NCBI GenBank assembly: GCA_945907045.1 | Contig: CAMDSH010000008.1 | Span: forward strand, 1-64,000 | Reading direction: 5' to 3' | Source of the DNA: Rhizobium sp. Q54 | Lineage (GTDB): Bacteria; Pseudomonadota; Alphaproteobacteria; Rhizobiales; Xanthobacteraceae | DNA: 64,000 nucleotides | Shown: one piece after another, positions 45,359-53,863 of the stretch | Position numbering within the stretch: position 1 is the stretch's first letter | How the letters are laid out: each line of letters starts with the position of its first letter | Program-made: the position numbers and the translations under genes | The notes under the pieces: generated by a model | What the model saw: only the letters and a program-made list of their open reading frames with translations | Database searches by the model: none | Told to the model about the DNA's origin: nothing

Positions 45359-47041
45359 TCAGTTCGCGCAATACTTCCGGCCTTCGATAATCACGACGCG
45401 GCATTTTCTGGCCGGCACAGGTTTCCCCTGCGCCGGTCTTTCCGCGCGTTGAGGCGGCCGTTGCACGTTTTCCCATGGCGGCGGAGGCAACGCCGGCAAG
45501 GGCGGCAGCGGCGGGGCGAGTGTATCCCGTTGCTCCGGCGGCGGGCCGCGCATCGCGCGCCGGGGCGGAGGACGCTTGCGTTCGGAACGCGGCGGCGGTG
45601 AATCGCCCACGTCCGAACCGGGCGGCATCCGCAGGCTTTGCGGATTGTCCTGCACCGGAGCAACGGCAGGCACGGCAGCGGGCGGAGCGGCGGGCGGAGC
45701 ATCGACGGCCGGCGCGGCAACAGGCTCAGCCGCGGGCGCCGATGCGCGCAGCGGCGGAATCGCCACCGGCATAGGCAGCGCGCGCCCCGCTTTGCGCGCC
45801 GTGTTCGGCGGCGGCAGCGCAGCAAAAAACGGCGGCGGCGGGCCGATCAGCAGCGATGGCGGCTGCGGCCCACCTTCGACGACGTCGTAATAATCGTCCG
45901 GTTCGGCGGCGAGCGGCGGCGGCACGTCGTAAAATTCCATCATAGAAAAATCCGACGGCGGATCGTTCGCTGCCGAAATCCGCTTCAGCCGCCGCCCGGC
46001 ATCTGCAACGTAAACGCCGAGTGGATAGCGCTTCAAATACGTCCAGTAGGAATCCGCCGAGTTGAACTGCACCGCGCGCATCCACGCCAAAGCTTCACGC
46101 CGCGCGCGGACTGTCGCCCAGACGCGCCGCGTAAAGGCATGCCGCGGAAATGCCGTGACGAAACTCACATAGCCATCAAGCGTATCGAGTTCGACGGCAA
46201 GCGCGTAAGCTTCATCCGGATTCATGTCGCGCATCGGCCGCGCGGCGCGCAAGGAACGTACCGCAGGCGTCGCGGGATCACCTGTTATTTGCGGGTTGAG
46301 AACGATCGGGTCAGGCAATGTCGATGTCTGCCACGGCGTCTGCCGCGCACCGGTGAGCATATGCGTGCGGGCGCGCACACGCGTGAACAGAGAATCGAGA
46401 TCGAGCCCGGGCGTGCGCAGCATTTCGGCGAGCGCCACCGCGTACGCGCCGTAAGACTCGGCGCGATCCTCCGCCAGCATTCCCGGCGCCGCGGCGAACG
46501 CGACCAGCATGCCGGGCAGCGCGCTCACCGCCGCCAGCGGCTTACTCTTGAGCGCGAAAGGAAGCCGCCGCGCGGCATCGACTACGATGACCTTCGCGCG
46601 CGCAGGTGTCGCGGCAAACGGGCGCATCCAGTCTGACAGCCGCTGGGTGTCTTTCAGGATGTCGCTTTCGCGCTCGAGCTTGGCTTCGGCCGACACCAGA
46701 AAATCGTCGCCGTCATATTGCAGCCCGTAGCCGGAAAAATAAATCAAAGCGGTCGCGCCCGGTCCAGCCGTCTGCACCTTGGCTAGAAATTCGCGAAACA
46801 GCCGCAGCATGTCGAGCTGCGAGAGATCAGCGCCCTCGACAATCTCAAAGCCGATGCTGCGCAACGCCTCCGCCACCAGCCCGGCATCGTTAAGCGCAGT
46901 GCGCAGCGGCGCCTTGCTGTAATTGGCGTTGCCGATCACCAGCGCGATGCGCGGCGGGCCGGACTGCGCGCTGCCGGTGCGCGTGAAAACGCCAACGGAC
47001 AAAACCGCGGCGAGCAAAATATAGATCAGCCGCTTCCACAT
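45359..47041 (-). CDS. Caspase-fold (C14) protein lacking both catalytic residues
   Basis: The gene encodes 560 residues. A signal peptide (MWKRLIYILLAAVLSVGVFT, cut near SAQ26) is followed by a caspase-like domain at 30-260: RIALVIGNANYSKAPLRTALNDA is the family start. The catalytic His position (YFSGHG in active members) reads YFSGYG, Tyr105; the catalytic Cys position (DACR) reads DAAR, Ala157. Helical repeats follow (270-390), then a Pro-rich tail (390-540) ending CRVVIIEGRKYCAN. The ATG at 47041 was preferred over one at 47065. It appears periplasmic and inactive as a protease; role unknown. Confidence 0.78.
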   Translation of the reverse strand: MWKRLIYILLAAVLSVGVFTRTGSAQSGPPRIALVIGNANYSKAPLRTALNDAGLVAEALRSIGFEIVEGADLSQLDMLRLFREFLAKVQTAGPGATALIYFSGYGLQYDGDDFLVSAEAKLERESDILKDTQRLSDWMRPFAATPARAKVIVVDAARRLPFALKSKPLAAVSALPGMLVAFAAAPGMLAEDRAESYGAYAVALAEMLRTPGLDLDSLFTRVRARTHMLTGARQTPWQTSTLPDPIVLNPQITGDPATPAVRSLRAARPMRDMNPDEAYALAVELDTLDGYVSFVTAFPRHAFTRRVWATVRARREALAWMRAVQFNSADSYWTYLKRYPLGVYVADAGRRLKRISAANDPPSDFSMMEFYDVPPPLAAEPDDYYDVVEGGPQPPSLLIGPPPPFFAALPPPNTARKAGRALPMPVAIPPLRASAPAAEPVAAPAVDAPPAAPPAAVPAVAPVQDNPQSLRMPPGSDVGDSPPPRSERKRPPPRRAMRGPPPEQRDTLAPPLPPLPALPPPPWENVQRPPQRAERPAQGKPVPARKCRVVIIEGRKYCAN

Positions 47042-47090
47042 GGACTTTGACCGGGGCCTCCACATGGATTTGATCCCGCGCGCGGCTGGC

Positions 47091-47702
47091 TTACGCCGCG
47101 GCACTCGGCCGCGCCGATACCTCGGCATACCAGCGCCGCACGTTGGCAAGATTATCCGGCACGGCCATCTTCGCCGGCTTCATGAAATCCACCGAGACGA
47201 GCCCGGTGATGTCAGCAACGGTGAAATGATCGCCCGCGACGAACTTGCGGCCCTTCAACTCGCCGTCGAGAAAGGTGAGAAACTCCAGCACGCGCGGCTT
47301 GTTGGCCTCGGCCCAGGCCGGCACCTGCGGCACTTCCATCTCCTTCATGGCGGGATGCGAATTGCGAAAGACGTGGGAGACAAGGCTGAGCAGATTCATT
47401 TCCATGCGCCGCTGCCACATTTCCACCAGCGCTGTGTCCTTTGCGCCACGGCCGAACAGCGGCGGCTCGGGGTTGAGCATCTCAAAATAGCGGCAGATCG
47501 CGATCGACTCGGTCAAAATCGTGCCGTCGTCGAGCACAAGCGCGGGCACGCGCTGCATCGGATTGATGGCGGTGTATTCCGGCGATTTCTGCTTCAGGCC
47601 GCCAAGATCGACCGGCTCGATAGGCACGGAGATGCCCTTCTCGGCCAAAAACACCCGCACCCGCCGTGGATTGGGCGCCTTGCCGCCGTCGTAAAGTTTC
47701 AT
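47091..47702 (-). CDS. Glutathione S-transferase family protein
   Basis: This 203-residue GST has an N-terminal domain with LYDGGKAPNPRRVRVFLAEKG and LTESIAICRYFEM (the Ser contacts glutathione), and a helical C-terminal domain with FVAGDHFTVADITGLVSVDF. It differs clearly from the 3996 GST and from maiA. It lies 50 bases upstream of the caspase-like gene on the same strand, so they may be co-transcribed. Substrate unknown. Confidence 0.87.
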   Translation of the reverse strand: MKLYDGGKAPNPRRVRVFLAEKGISVPIEPVDLGGLKQKSPEYTAINPMQRVPALVLDDGTILTESIAICRYFEMLNPEPPLFGRGAKDTALVEMWQRRMEMNLLSLVSHVFRNSHPAMKEMEVPQVPAWAEANKPRVLEFLTFLDGELKGRKFVAGDHFTVADITGLVSVDFMKPAKMAVPDNLANVRRWYAEVSARPSAAA

Positions 47703-47804
47703 GCGCGCTGCTCCAGCTTAGCCAGCCTCTTGCAGAGTCTTCTGCCGCCGATCATAGCCGCTTCCCGGGAAGCAAGAAGTCGTTAACCACTGGTTTTAGT
47801 GCTG

Positions 47805-47824
47805 CCTTAAGCTTGGTCTTAAGG
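47805..47824. promoter_or_regulatory. Inverted repeat CCTTAAG-N6-CTTAAGG upstream of the PdhS-type kinase
   Basis: Perfect 7-bp arms at 47805-47811 and 47818-47824 lie 60 bases before the kinase ATG. The TTAA words are eight apart, not the seven of a CtrA box. A further TTAA-N7-TTTT lies at 47783-47797. An operator for an unknown dimeric regulator is plausible. Confidence 0.4.
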
Positions 47825-47833
47825 ATTTTGAGC

Positions 47834-47869
47834 GAGGTTCGAGCCAAGTTTCGAGCCGAGTTACGTGCG
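47834..47869. repeat. Imperfect tandem 12-bp repeats before the kinase gene
   Basis: Three consecutive 12-base units read GAGGTTCGAGCC, AAGTTTCGAGCC and GAGTTACGTGCG, the third diverged. They fill the leader between the inverted repeat and the kinase ATG. They may be a regulator binding array or slippage product. Confidence 0.4.
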
Positions 47870-47884
47870 TAAAAGCCCCCTTAC

Positions 47885-49471
47885 ATGACCCTTCCAAACG
47901 AACAGCCCGACCTCGCTTTACCGCCGGAAAGTTCGCCGGTGAACCGTCGGCTGGCGAACCAGAGCGTGCGCGAAGCGCGCGACCGCCTTACCTCGACCAC
48001 CGGCACGCGCCCGGCTTTCGATTACGAGTTGCTGCGGCAATACGCGCAGAACCGGCTCTCCGCTTCGCTTGTCATTCTGCTGCTCGTCGCCACCATCGGC
48101 TTTCTTTCCAGCTTGTGGACGGGCGCGGTGGCCGCCGGGTCGTGGACCGCCGCGGTGCTGGTGATCCACGCCGTCATCATCACCAAATGCCGCCAGTTCC
48201 TCACCAACACGCCGCCCAGCAACACGATCCGCGCCTGGCGGCTGCGCTTCATCATGCTCGATCTGTTCTACGGGCTGGCGTGGATGTTCATTCTCATCCA
48301 CCCCGTCGGCGTAGACGAAAGCTCCAACACCTTCATGCTGTTCGTCATGCTGCTGGTGGTGGCGGTGTCGAGCATGCTGGCGTCGAGCCTCCCCATCGCC
48401 GTCTATGCCGCGACATTCCCGGTCACCGCCGCGGTGGCGCTCGATTTCGCGCTGCAAGGAACGCTGCGCAATTACATCCTCGCCATCATGGCAATCACCG
48501 CGCAAGGTTATTTCGCGCTACTCGCCTACCGGCTCTATTCCACCACGCTGGCAACGCTGGAAGCGCGCGCGGAGAAGGATGCGCTGATCGGCGAACTCGA
48601 ACAGGCGAAGGCCATTTCGGACGAGGCGCGCCGCCGCGCGGAAGCCGCCAACATCGCCAAGTCGCGCTTCCTTGCACAAATGAGCCACGAGCTTCGCACG
48701 CCGCTCAACGCCATCCTCGGATTTTCCGAAGTAATGAAGACCGAAATTTTCGGCGAGCATAGCGTGCCTGCCTACAAGGAGTATTCCGGCGACATTCACA
48801 GCTCCGGCGTGCATCTGCTCGGGCTAATTAACGAAATTCTCGATCTCTCCCGCATCGAGGCGGGGCGCTATGAACTGAATGAAGAGTCGATCTCGATGGT
48901 CGCCGTGGTGGAAGATTGCCACCATCTGCTGAAATTGCGCGCGACCAATCGCGGCATCACCATCCACGATGTGTTCGAGACCGAACTGCCGCGGCTTTGG
49001 GCGGACGAGCGCGCGGTGCGGCAGATTTGCCTCAACCTCTTGTCCAACGCCATCAAGTTCACGCCGCAAGGCGGCGAGATCTGGCTCAAAGTCGGCTGGA
49101 CCGCGTCCGGCGGCCAATACATGAGCGTTAAGGACACCGGCACCGGCATTCCGGAAGAAGAAATTCCGGTTGTGCTCGCCTCTTTCGGGCAAGGGTCGAA
49201 CTCGATCAAGTCGGCCGAACAGGGCGCCGGCCTTGGCCTCCCCATCGCCAAGAACCTCGTCGATCTGCACGGCGGCACGTTCACGCTCAAATCCAAGCTG
49301 CGCATCGGCACCGAAGTGATCGTGACCTTCCCGCCCGAGCGGGTGGTCGCCGCCATGGCCCCGCTGGAGGATCGTGCCCCGCCGACCGCGCCGCAAACCG
49401 ACGGGCCTGTGCTGACGGCGGAAGAAAAGAAAAAGCTGCGCAAACGGCCTTTATTCCTGGTCGGGACGTAA
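47885..49471 (+). CDS. PleC/PdhS-type membrane sensor histidine kinase
   Basis: The gene encodes 528 residues. Six membrane helices (about 60-215) form the sensor, with no PAS domain; a coiled coil (222-258) leads to HisKA with SHELRTPLNAILGFSEVMK (phospho-His268), followed by EYSGDIHSSGVHLLGLINEILDLSRIEAGRY, the block typical of the PleC/DivJ/PdhS kinases that act on DivK-like regulators. HATPase_c follows (NLLSNAIKFTPQGG, DTGTGIP, GAGLGLPIAKNLV). There is no REC domain. The ATG has no clear ribosome site. Family placement is from memory; DivK or PleD-like targets are inferred. Confidence 0.85.
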   Translation: MTLPNEQPDLALPPESSPVNRRLANQSVREARDRLTSTTGTRPAFDYELLRQYAQNRLSASLVILLLVATIGFLSSLWTGAVAAGSWTAAVLVIHAVIITKCRQFLTNTPPSNTIRAWRLRFIMLDLFYGLAWMFILIHPVGVDESSNTFMLFVMLLVVAVSSMLASSLPIAVYAATFPVTAAVALDFALQGTLRNYILAIMAITAQGYFALLAYRLYSTTLATLEARAEKDALIGELEQAKAISDEARRRAEAANIAKSRFLAQMSHELRTPLNAILGFSEVMKTEIFGEHSVPAYKEYSGDIHSSGVHLLGLINEILDLSRIEAGRYELNEESISMVAVVEDCHHLLKLRATNRGITIHDVFETELPRLWADERAVRQICLNLLSNAIKFTPQGGEIWLKVGWTASGGQYMSVKDTGTGIPEEEIPVVLASFGQGSNSIKSAEQGAGLGLPIAKNLVDLHGGTFTLKSKLRIGTEVIVTFPPERVVAAMAPLEDRAPPTAPQTDGPVLTAEEKKKLRKRPLFLVGT

Positions 49472-49573
49472 CCGCCGGATAAACCCGCGCGCAATTGCGC
49501 GATTGCATTGCGCTCCCCGGCCCTTATGTTCGCGCCAGAATCTGGACGCGCCTTGAATCGCCCGAGAGACCGC

Positions 49574-49768
49574 ATGCCCGCCGTTGAAAGCCCCTGCGTC
49601 AAAGTCTGCACGCTCGATGCCCGCTCCGGGCTGTGCCTCGGCTGCGGCCGCCGGGTTGCCGAAATCGAGCGCTGGGCGCGCATGAGCGCGGACGAGCGCG
49701 CTAGCGTGATGGCGGAACTGCCGGGGCGGCTGGCCGCCGCGGGCAACCTTGCCGCCGTGACAGGATGA
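49574..49768 (+). CDS. DUF1289 small Cys-rich protein
   Basis: The gene encodes 64 residues: MPAVESPCVKVCTLDARSGL followed by CLGCGRRVAEIERWARMSADER. Four cysteines in C-x3-C and C-x2-C form the DUF1289 metal-binding knuckle, probably Zn or Fe-S. The ATG at 49574 starts the conserved SPCVxVC region; an upstream GTG or ATG frame adds a non-conserved extension. It lies four bases before the next gene, so they are co-transcribed. Function unknown. Confidence 0.85.
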   Translation: MPAVESPCVKVCTLDARSGLCLGCGRRVAEIERWARMSADERASVMAELPGRLAAAGNLAAVTG

Positions 49769-49772
49769 CGCC

Positions 49773-50477
49773 GTGAGCAAACGCCTTCTCTGGACCATGC
49801 TGCTGGGCGTCGGGCTTTCGCTCGCGGTGCTGATCGCGAGCAGCCACCGCGCCACGGTCGCCGATCTGCTGCGTTACGATTTTGCGTCGCTGCTGGTGAA
49901 GATCGCGCTGCTGGTGTTCATCGGCGGCCTCGTGCTGACGCTGCTGTTCCGCGAACCGCTCTCGCGCGCGCTGGAAGCGGCTTTCTTCTGGGTCGTGGTC
50001 GCGCTGCTCCTTGTCGTGGGGTACACTTACCGCTTCGAGTTGCGCGATGTCTCCGACCGCGTGCTGGCGGAACTGATGCCCGGACGCGCCGCGACGCGCG
50101 GCAACACCGTCGAGATCGTGAAAAGCCGCGCCGGCGATTTTTCCGTCGCCGCTCACATCAACGGCGCGCGCGTCCCCATGGTGCTCGACACCGGCGCCAG
50201 CGCCGTGGTGCTCACGCAGGAAGCCGCAAGAGCCATCGGCCTGCCCGTTGGATTTCTCACCTACAGCGTCAACGTCGAGACTGCCAACGGGCGCACCCAG
50301 GCCGCGCCGGTAACGCTGGAGAAGCTGACGATCGGCGGCATCAACGAGCGCGCGGTGCAGGCGCTGATCGCGCAGCCGGGGCAACTGAAGGTGAGCCTGC
50401 TCGGCATGAGCTTTCTCAGCCGTCTGGAAAGCTGGGAAGTGCGCGGCGACAAGTTGCTGATGCGCAGCTATCCGTAA
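49773..50477 (+). CDS. Retropepsin-like membrane aspartic protease (TIGR02281)
   Basis: This 234-residue protein has two or three membrane helices (about 7-24, 41-60, 67-86) anchoring a soluble retropepsin-fold domain (110-234). PMVLDTGASAVVLTQEAARAIG carries the catalytic Asp (DTGA), and GGINERAVQALIAQPGQLKVSLLGMSFLSRLESWEV is the later flap and strand region. It acts as a dimer, since only one DTG is present. The start is GTG. It follows the DUF1289 gene by four bases. Substrate unknown. Confidence 0.85.
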   Translation: MSKRLLWTMLLGVGLSLAVLIASSHRATVADLLRYDFASLLVKIALLVFIGGLVLTLLFREPLSRALEAAFFWVVVALLLVVGYTYRFELRDVSDRVLAELMPGRAATRGNTVEIVKSRAGDFSVAAHINGARVPMVLDTGASAVVLTQEAARAIGLPVGFLTYSVNVETANGRTQAAPVTLEKLTIGGINERAVQALIAQPGQLKVSLLGMSFLSRLESWEVRGDKLLMRSYP

Positions 50478-50499
50478 ACGGCGCTACATCAAGCTTGCG

Positions 50500-51327
50500 C
50501 TACAGAAGGCTTGCGACAAAGCGCAGCGACACCAGCATCAGGAAAATGCCGAAGGCGATTTCAAGTTTCCGCCGCGGCAGCCAGTGCGCGAGGCGCACGC
50601 CGTAGGACGCCGTGTAGCTCGACACCGGCGCCATCACAGCAAATCCGATCAGCGAGACAAAACCGATGGAGAGCGGCGGCATCAGCGCCTGATATTTCCA
50701 TCCCGCCAGCATGTAGCCGATGGTGCCGGCAATCGTGATCGGCACGCCAACGCCGGCGGAGGTCGCGACCGCGTTATGGATGGGCTTGCCGTAGAGCGTG
50801 AGCACAACGTTCGATACTGAACCGCCGCTCACGCCAACCAGCGACGATATGAGCCCGGTGATGAAGCCGTAAACGGTCATCGCCACACGGCCGGGCAATT
50901 CGGTGCCGAGGTTCCAGGAATCGCGCGCGAACAGCATTTTGATGCCGATGGAGAACGTGAAGATCACGAAGGTGATCTTGAACACGGCCGCCGGCGCGAA
51001 GGCGGCCGCCACCGCGCCGACCGCGACGCCGATGACGGCGGGCAGCGCCCACTGCCGCACGATCTGCGGGATGACGGCGCCCTTCGCGCGATGCACGAGA
51101 TAAGAACGCACCGTCGTCGGCACGATGATCGCCAATGAAGTGCCGATGCACAACTGCATGCGAACTTCTTCCGGCACGCCGAGCGCGCGGAATATTTCAT
51201 ACAGCACCGGCACGATGATGCCGCCGCCGCCGATGCCGAACAGACCGGCGAGAATGCCGGTGACGACGCCGCCTGCGACGATCGCCATGGCAAGCCAGAG
51301 AATATCGGTGAGCGGAACGCCCAGCAC
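50500..51327 (-). CDS. TauE/SafE-family anion permease
   Basis: This 275-residue protein has eight membrane helices in two repeats, with TGILAGLFGIGGGGIIVPVL and ITGLISSLVGVSGGSVSNVV as the paired Gly-rich signatures of this family. Relatives move sulfite, sulfoacetate or other organic anions. The start is GTG at 51327, with CCGGAG as a moderate ribosome site. It lies 33 bases after dusA on the same strand and converges on the retropepsin gene. Substrate unknown. Confidence 0.87.
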   Translation of the reverse strand: MLGVPLTDILWLAMAIVAGGVVTGILAGLFGIGGGGIIVPVLYEIFRALGVPEEVRMQLCIGTSLAIIVPTTVRSYLVHRAKGAVIPQIVRQWALPAVIGVAVGAVAAAFAPAAVFKITFVIFTFSIGIKMLFARDSWNLGTELPGRVAMTVYGFITGLISSLVGVSGGSVSNVVLTLYGKPIHNAVATSAGVGVPITIAGTIGYMLAGWKYQALMPPLSIGFVSLIGFAVMAPVSSYTASYGVRLAHWLPRRKLEIAFGIFLMLVSLRFVASLL

Positions 51328-51360
51328 GTGCTGCTCCGGGGAATAAGGCGGCGAGAAAAC

Positions 51361-52401
51361 TTACGCTGCGGCGATGTGCGCCAATTCCGTGCTGCTGTCC
51401 AGCGCTTGGCTGTCATGCACTTGCGCCAGTGCATCGATCAGCACGCGCGCATCCGCGCCGGGTTTCACCGCCTCGGTCGCCAGATGCCGCCGGAACGCGC
51501 GCGCGCCCGGCACCGCGCGGAACAGGCCGAGCAAATGACGCGTGATGCCGTGCAGCCGCACACCGTTTGATAGTTCGCGCTCGATATAGGGAACCAGCGC
51601 AAGCGCGGCTTCCTTGGCGGAGGCGAACGGCGCAGGCTCGCCGAACAGCACAGGATCGACGGTGAGCAGACGCCACGGCTCCTGATAGGCGGCGCGGCCC
51701 ATCATCGCGCCATCGACATGCACGAGGTGGTTCTGTGCCTGTTCGAGAGTTGCAACGCCGCCGTTGAGCACGATCTCGAAACGCGGATGCGCGGCTTTCA
51801 AACGATAGACGCGATCGTAATCGAGCGGCGGCACGTCGCGGTTCTCGCGCGGCGACAAACCGGCAAGCAAAGCTTTGCGCGCATGCACGATGAGTGTGTC
51901 GGCGCCCGCGGCCTGCACCGCCTGCGCCATCGTTGCGAGCGAGACTTCGGTGTCCTGATCGTCGATGCCGAGGCGGCATTTCACCGTCACCGGCAAAGCC
52001 ACCGCCCGCTTCATCGCCGCAACACATTCCGCCACCAGCTGCGGCTCAGCCATCAGACAGGCGCCAAAGCGGCCCTCCTGCACGCGGTCGGACGGGCAGC
52101 CGACATTCAGATTGATCTCTTTGTAACCGAAACCTTCCGCGATGCGCGCGCACTCGGCCAGCGCGCGCGGATCGGAGCCGCCAAGCTGCAACGCCACCGG
52201 CTGCTCGAAGGCATCGAAGCCGAGCAGCCTTTGCCGCTCGCCATTGAGCACCGCGCCGGTAGTGAGCATTTCGGTATAGAGCAGCGCACGGCGCGTGAGC
52301 AGGCGATGGAAGAACCGGCAATGCCGGTCGGTCCATTCCATCATCGGTGCCACGCTAAAACGCCGCGACAGCGGGGCTGGCTTATGCGCGCTTTTGGTCA
52401 T
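51361..52401 (-). CDS. dusA: tRNA-dihydrouridine synthase A
   Basis: This 346-residue FMN enzyme reduces uridine in the tRNA D-loop (positions 20/20a). The TIM-barrel start FSVAPMMEWTDRHCRFFHR and NLNVGCPSDRVQEGRFGACLM hold the catalytic Cys102 (in NVGCPS). KCRLGIDDQDTE and LNGGVATLEQA are FMN and phosphate sites. The ATG at 52401 (MTKSAHKP) replaces an upstream TTG. It diverges from the CDF gene 45 bases away. Confidence 0.92.
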   Translation of the reverse strand: MTKSAHKPAPLSRRFSVAPMMEWTDRHCRFFHRLLTRRALLYTEMLTTGAVLNGERQRLLGFDAFEQPVALQLGGSDPRALAECARIAEGFGYKEINLNVGCPSDRVQEGRFGACLMAEPQLVAECVAAMKRAVALPVTVKCRLGIDDQDTEVSLATMAQAVQAAGADTLIVHARKALLAGLSPRENRDVPPLDYDRVYRLKAAHPRFEIVLNGGVATLEQAQNHLVHVDGAMMGRAAYQEPWRLLTVDPVLFGEPAPFASAKEAALALVPYIERELSNGVRLHGITRHLLGLFRAVPGARAFRRHLATEAVKPGADARVLIDALAQVHDSQALDSSTELAHIAAA

Positions 52402-52445
52402 ATCTCTCAAATGGCGCAGAACTCATCCGGTGACAAGTATTTCTA

Positions 52446-53816
52446 ATGCAGGACGTTAAGGAACAGGTCGCGCTGACCTCGATTTTCGCTTCGGCCGGCC
52501 TCACCGCCGCCAAAGGCGTCGTCGGGATCATGACCGGCTCGCTGGCGATTCTGTCGGAAGCCGGCCATTCGCTGATCGACCTCGGCGCCACGGTGATGAC
52601 CTACATCGCCGTGCGAATATCCGGGAAACCGGCCGACGAGGAACATCATTACGGCCACGGCAAGGTGGAGAGCGTCTCGGCGCTGGCGGAAACCGCGCTG
52701 CTGTTTTTGCTCTCCGGCATCGTGATCTGGGAGGCCCTGACGCGCCTTATCGCCAATCACGGCCACGCGGTCGATGCGTCGATCTGGGCTTTCGCGGTGA
52801 TTATTGTTTCCATCATCGTGGATTTTTTTCGAGCGCGGGCGCTCTCCGATACAGCGAAGAAAACCTCAAGCCGGGCGCTGGAAGCCGACGCGCTGCATTT
52901 CAGTTCCGACTTGTGGTCGTCGGCCGCGGTGCTGATCGGATTGTTCGGCGTCTGGTTCGGTTTCGCCTGGGCCGACACCGTCGCGGCGCTTGTCGTCGCC
53001 GTGCTGGTGTGCGCCGCCGGCTGGCGGCTGGGGCGGCGCACCATCGACACGCTCACGGACGCAGCCCCTGCAGGCGCGGCCGAGCGCATAACGGCGGCCG
53101 CCACGCGGGTGTCCGGCGTCGTCGCGGTGGAGCGCGTGCGCGCACGCTCCGACGGCGAAAAGATGTTCGCGGACCTCAACGTCGCGGTCAGCCGCATGCT
53201 GCCGCTCGACCGCGTGAGCGCGCTGAAAGACCGCGTGGTTGCCGCCATCCACGCCGACATGCCCGGCACCGAAGTGACGGTCACCACCGAGCCGCGCGCG
53301 CTCGATAACGAATCCGTGCTGGAGACCGCGATGGTGATCGCGCGCAACCGCGCGCTCGCCGTGCATCACGTCACCGTGCATGCGATCGACGACAAATTAT
53401 CCGTCTCGCTCGATCTGGAAGTGGACGGCACGCTCTCGCTCGCACAGGCGCACGAGATCGCCGACGGGCTGGAAAAGGCCATCGGTGAGGAGCTCGGACC
53501 AACGGTGGAGGTCGAAACCCACATCGAGCCGTTGCAAGCGTCAGATGTGGCGGGCCGCGAGGCACCACCCGAGCGGGTGAAGGCGGTGCAATGGGCGCTC
53601 TCCGAAATCGCCGCCGAGGGACGCACGATCCGCGACGTGCACGATGTGCGCGTGCGCGAGACGCCGGACGGCGAGATCGTCAATTTTCACTGCCACGTCG
53701 ATCCTGCGATGAGCGTGCAGTCGGTTCACGAGAAGGTGGACGAAGTTGAGCGCGCGCTGCGCCGCCGCTCGCCAACCATCAAGCGCGTCATCGGCCACGC
53801 GGAACCGGCGAGGTGA
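52446..53816 (+). CDS. CDF cation exporter with three tandem C-terminal domains
   Basis: The gene encodes 456 residues. The membrane part (1-200) has six helices and the transport site His41, Asp45 (SEAGHSLIDLG) and His151, Asp155 (ALHFSSDLWSS), the HD-HD set usual for Zn(II). Instead of one cytoplasmic ferredoxin-like domain there appear to be three: about 211-284, 287-363 and 376-454, each with V-x2-V pairs and EVETHIEP-like ends. Typical CDF proteins of this class stop near residue 300. Metal preference is inferred. It diverges from dusA and precedes pepN by 47 bases. Confidence 0.85.
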   Translation: MQDVKEQVALTSIFASAGLTAAKGVVGIMTGSLAILSEAGHSLIDLGATVMTYIAVRISGKPADEEHHYGHGKVESVSALAETALLFLLSGIVIWEALTRLIANHGHAVDASIWAFAVIIVSIIVDFFRARALSDTAKKTSSRALEADALHFSSDLWSSAAVLIGLFGVWFGFAWADTVAALVVAVLVCAAGWRLGRRTIDTLTDAAPAGAAERITAAATRVSGVVAVERVRARSDGEKMFADLNVAVSRMLPLDRVSALKDRVVAAIHADMPGTEVTVTTEPRALDNESVLETAMVIARNRALAVHHVTVHAIDDKLSVSLDLEVDGTLSLAQAHEIADGLEKAIGEELGPTVEVETHIEPLQASDVAGREAPPERVKAVQWALSEIAAEGRTIRDVHDVRVRETPDGEIVNFHCHVDPAMSVQSVHEKVDEVERALRRRSPTIKRVIGHAEPAR

Positions 53817-53863
53817 ATTTCCAGCTTTCATTCCACGCGCAAAAATCCTAGATCAACAGCGTC

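Noticed and set aside
47807..47822. CtrA box within the CCTTAAG inverted repeat
   Set aside because: The TTAA words are eight bases apart; the inverted repeat explains them better.
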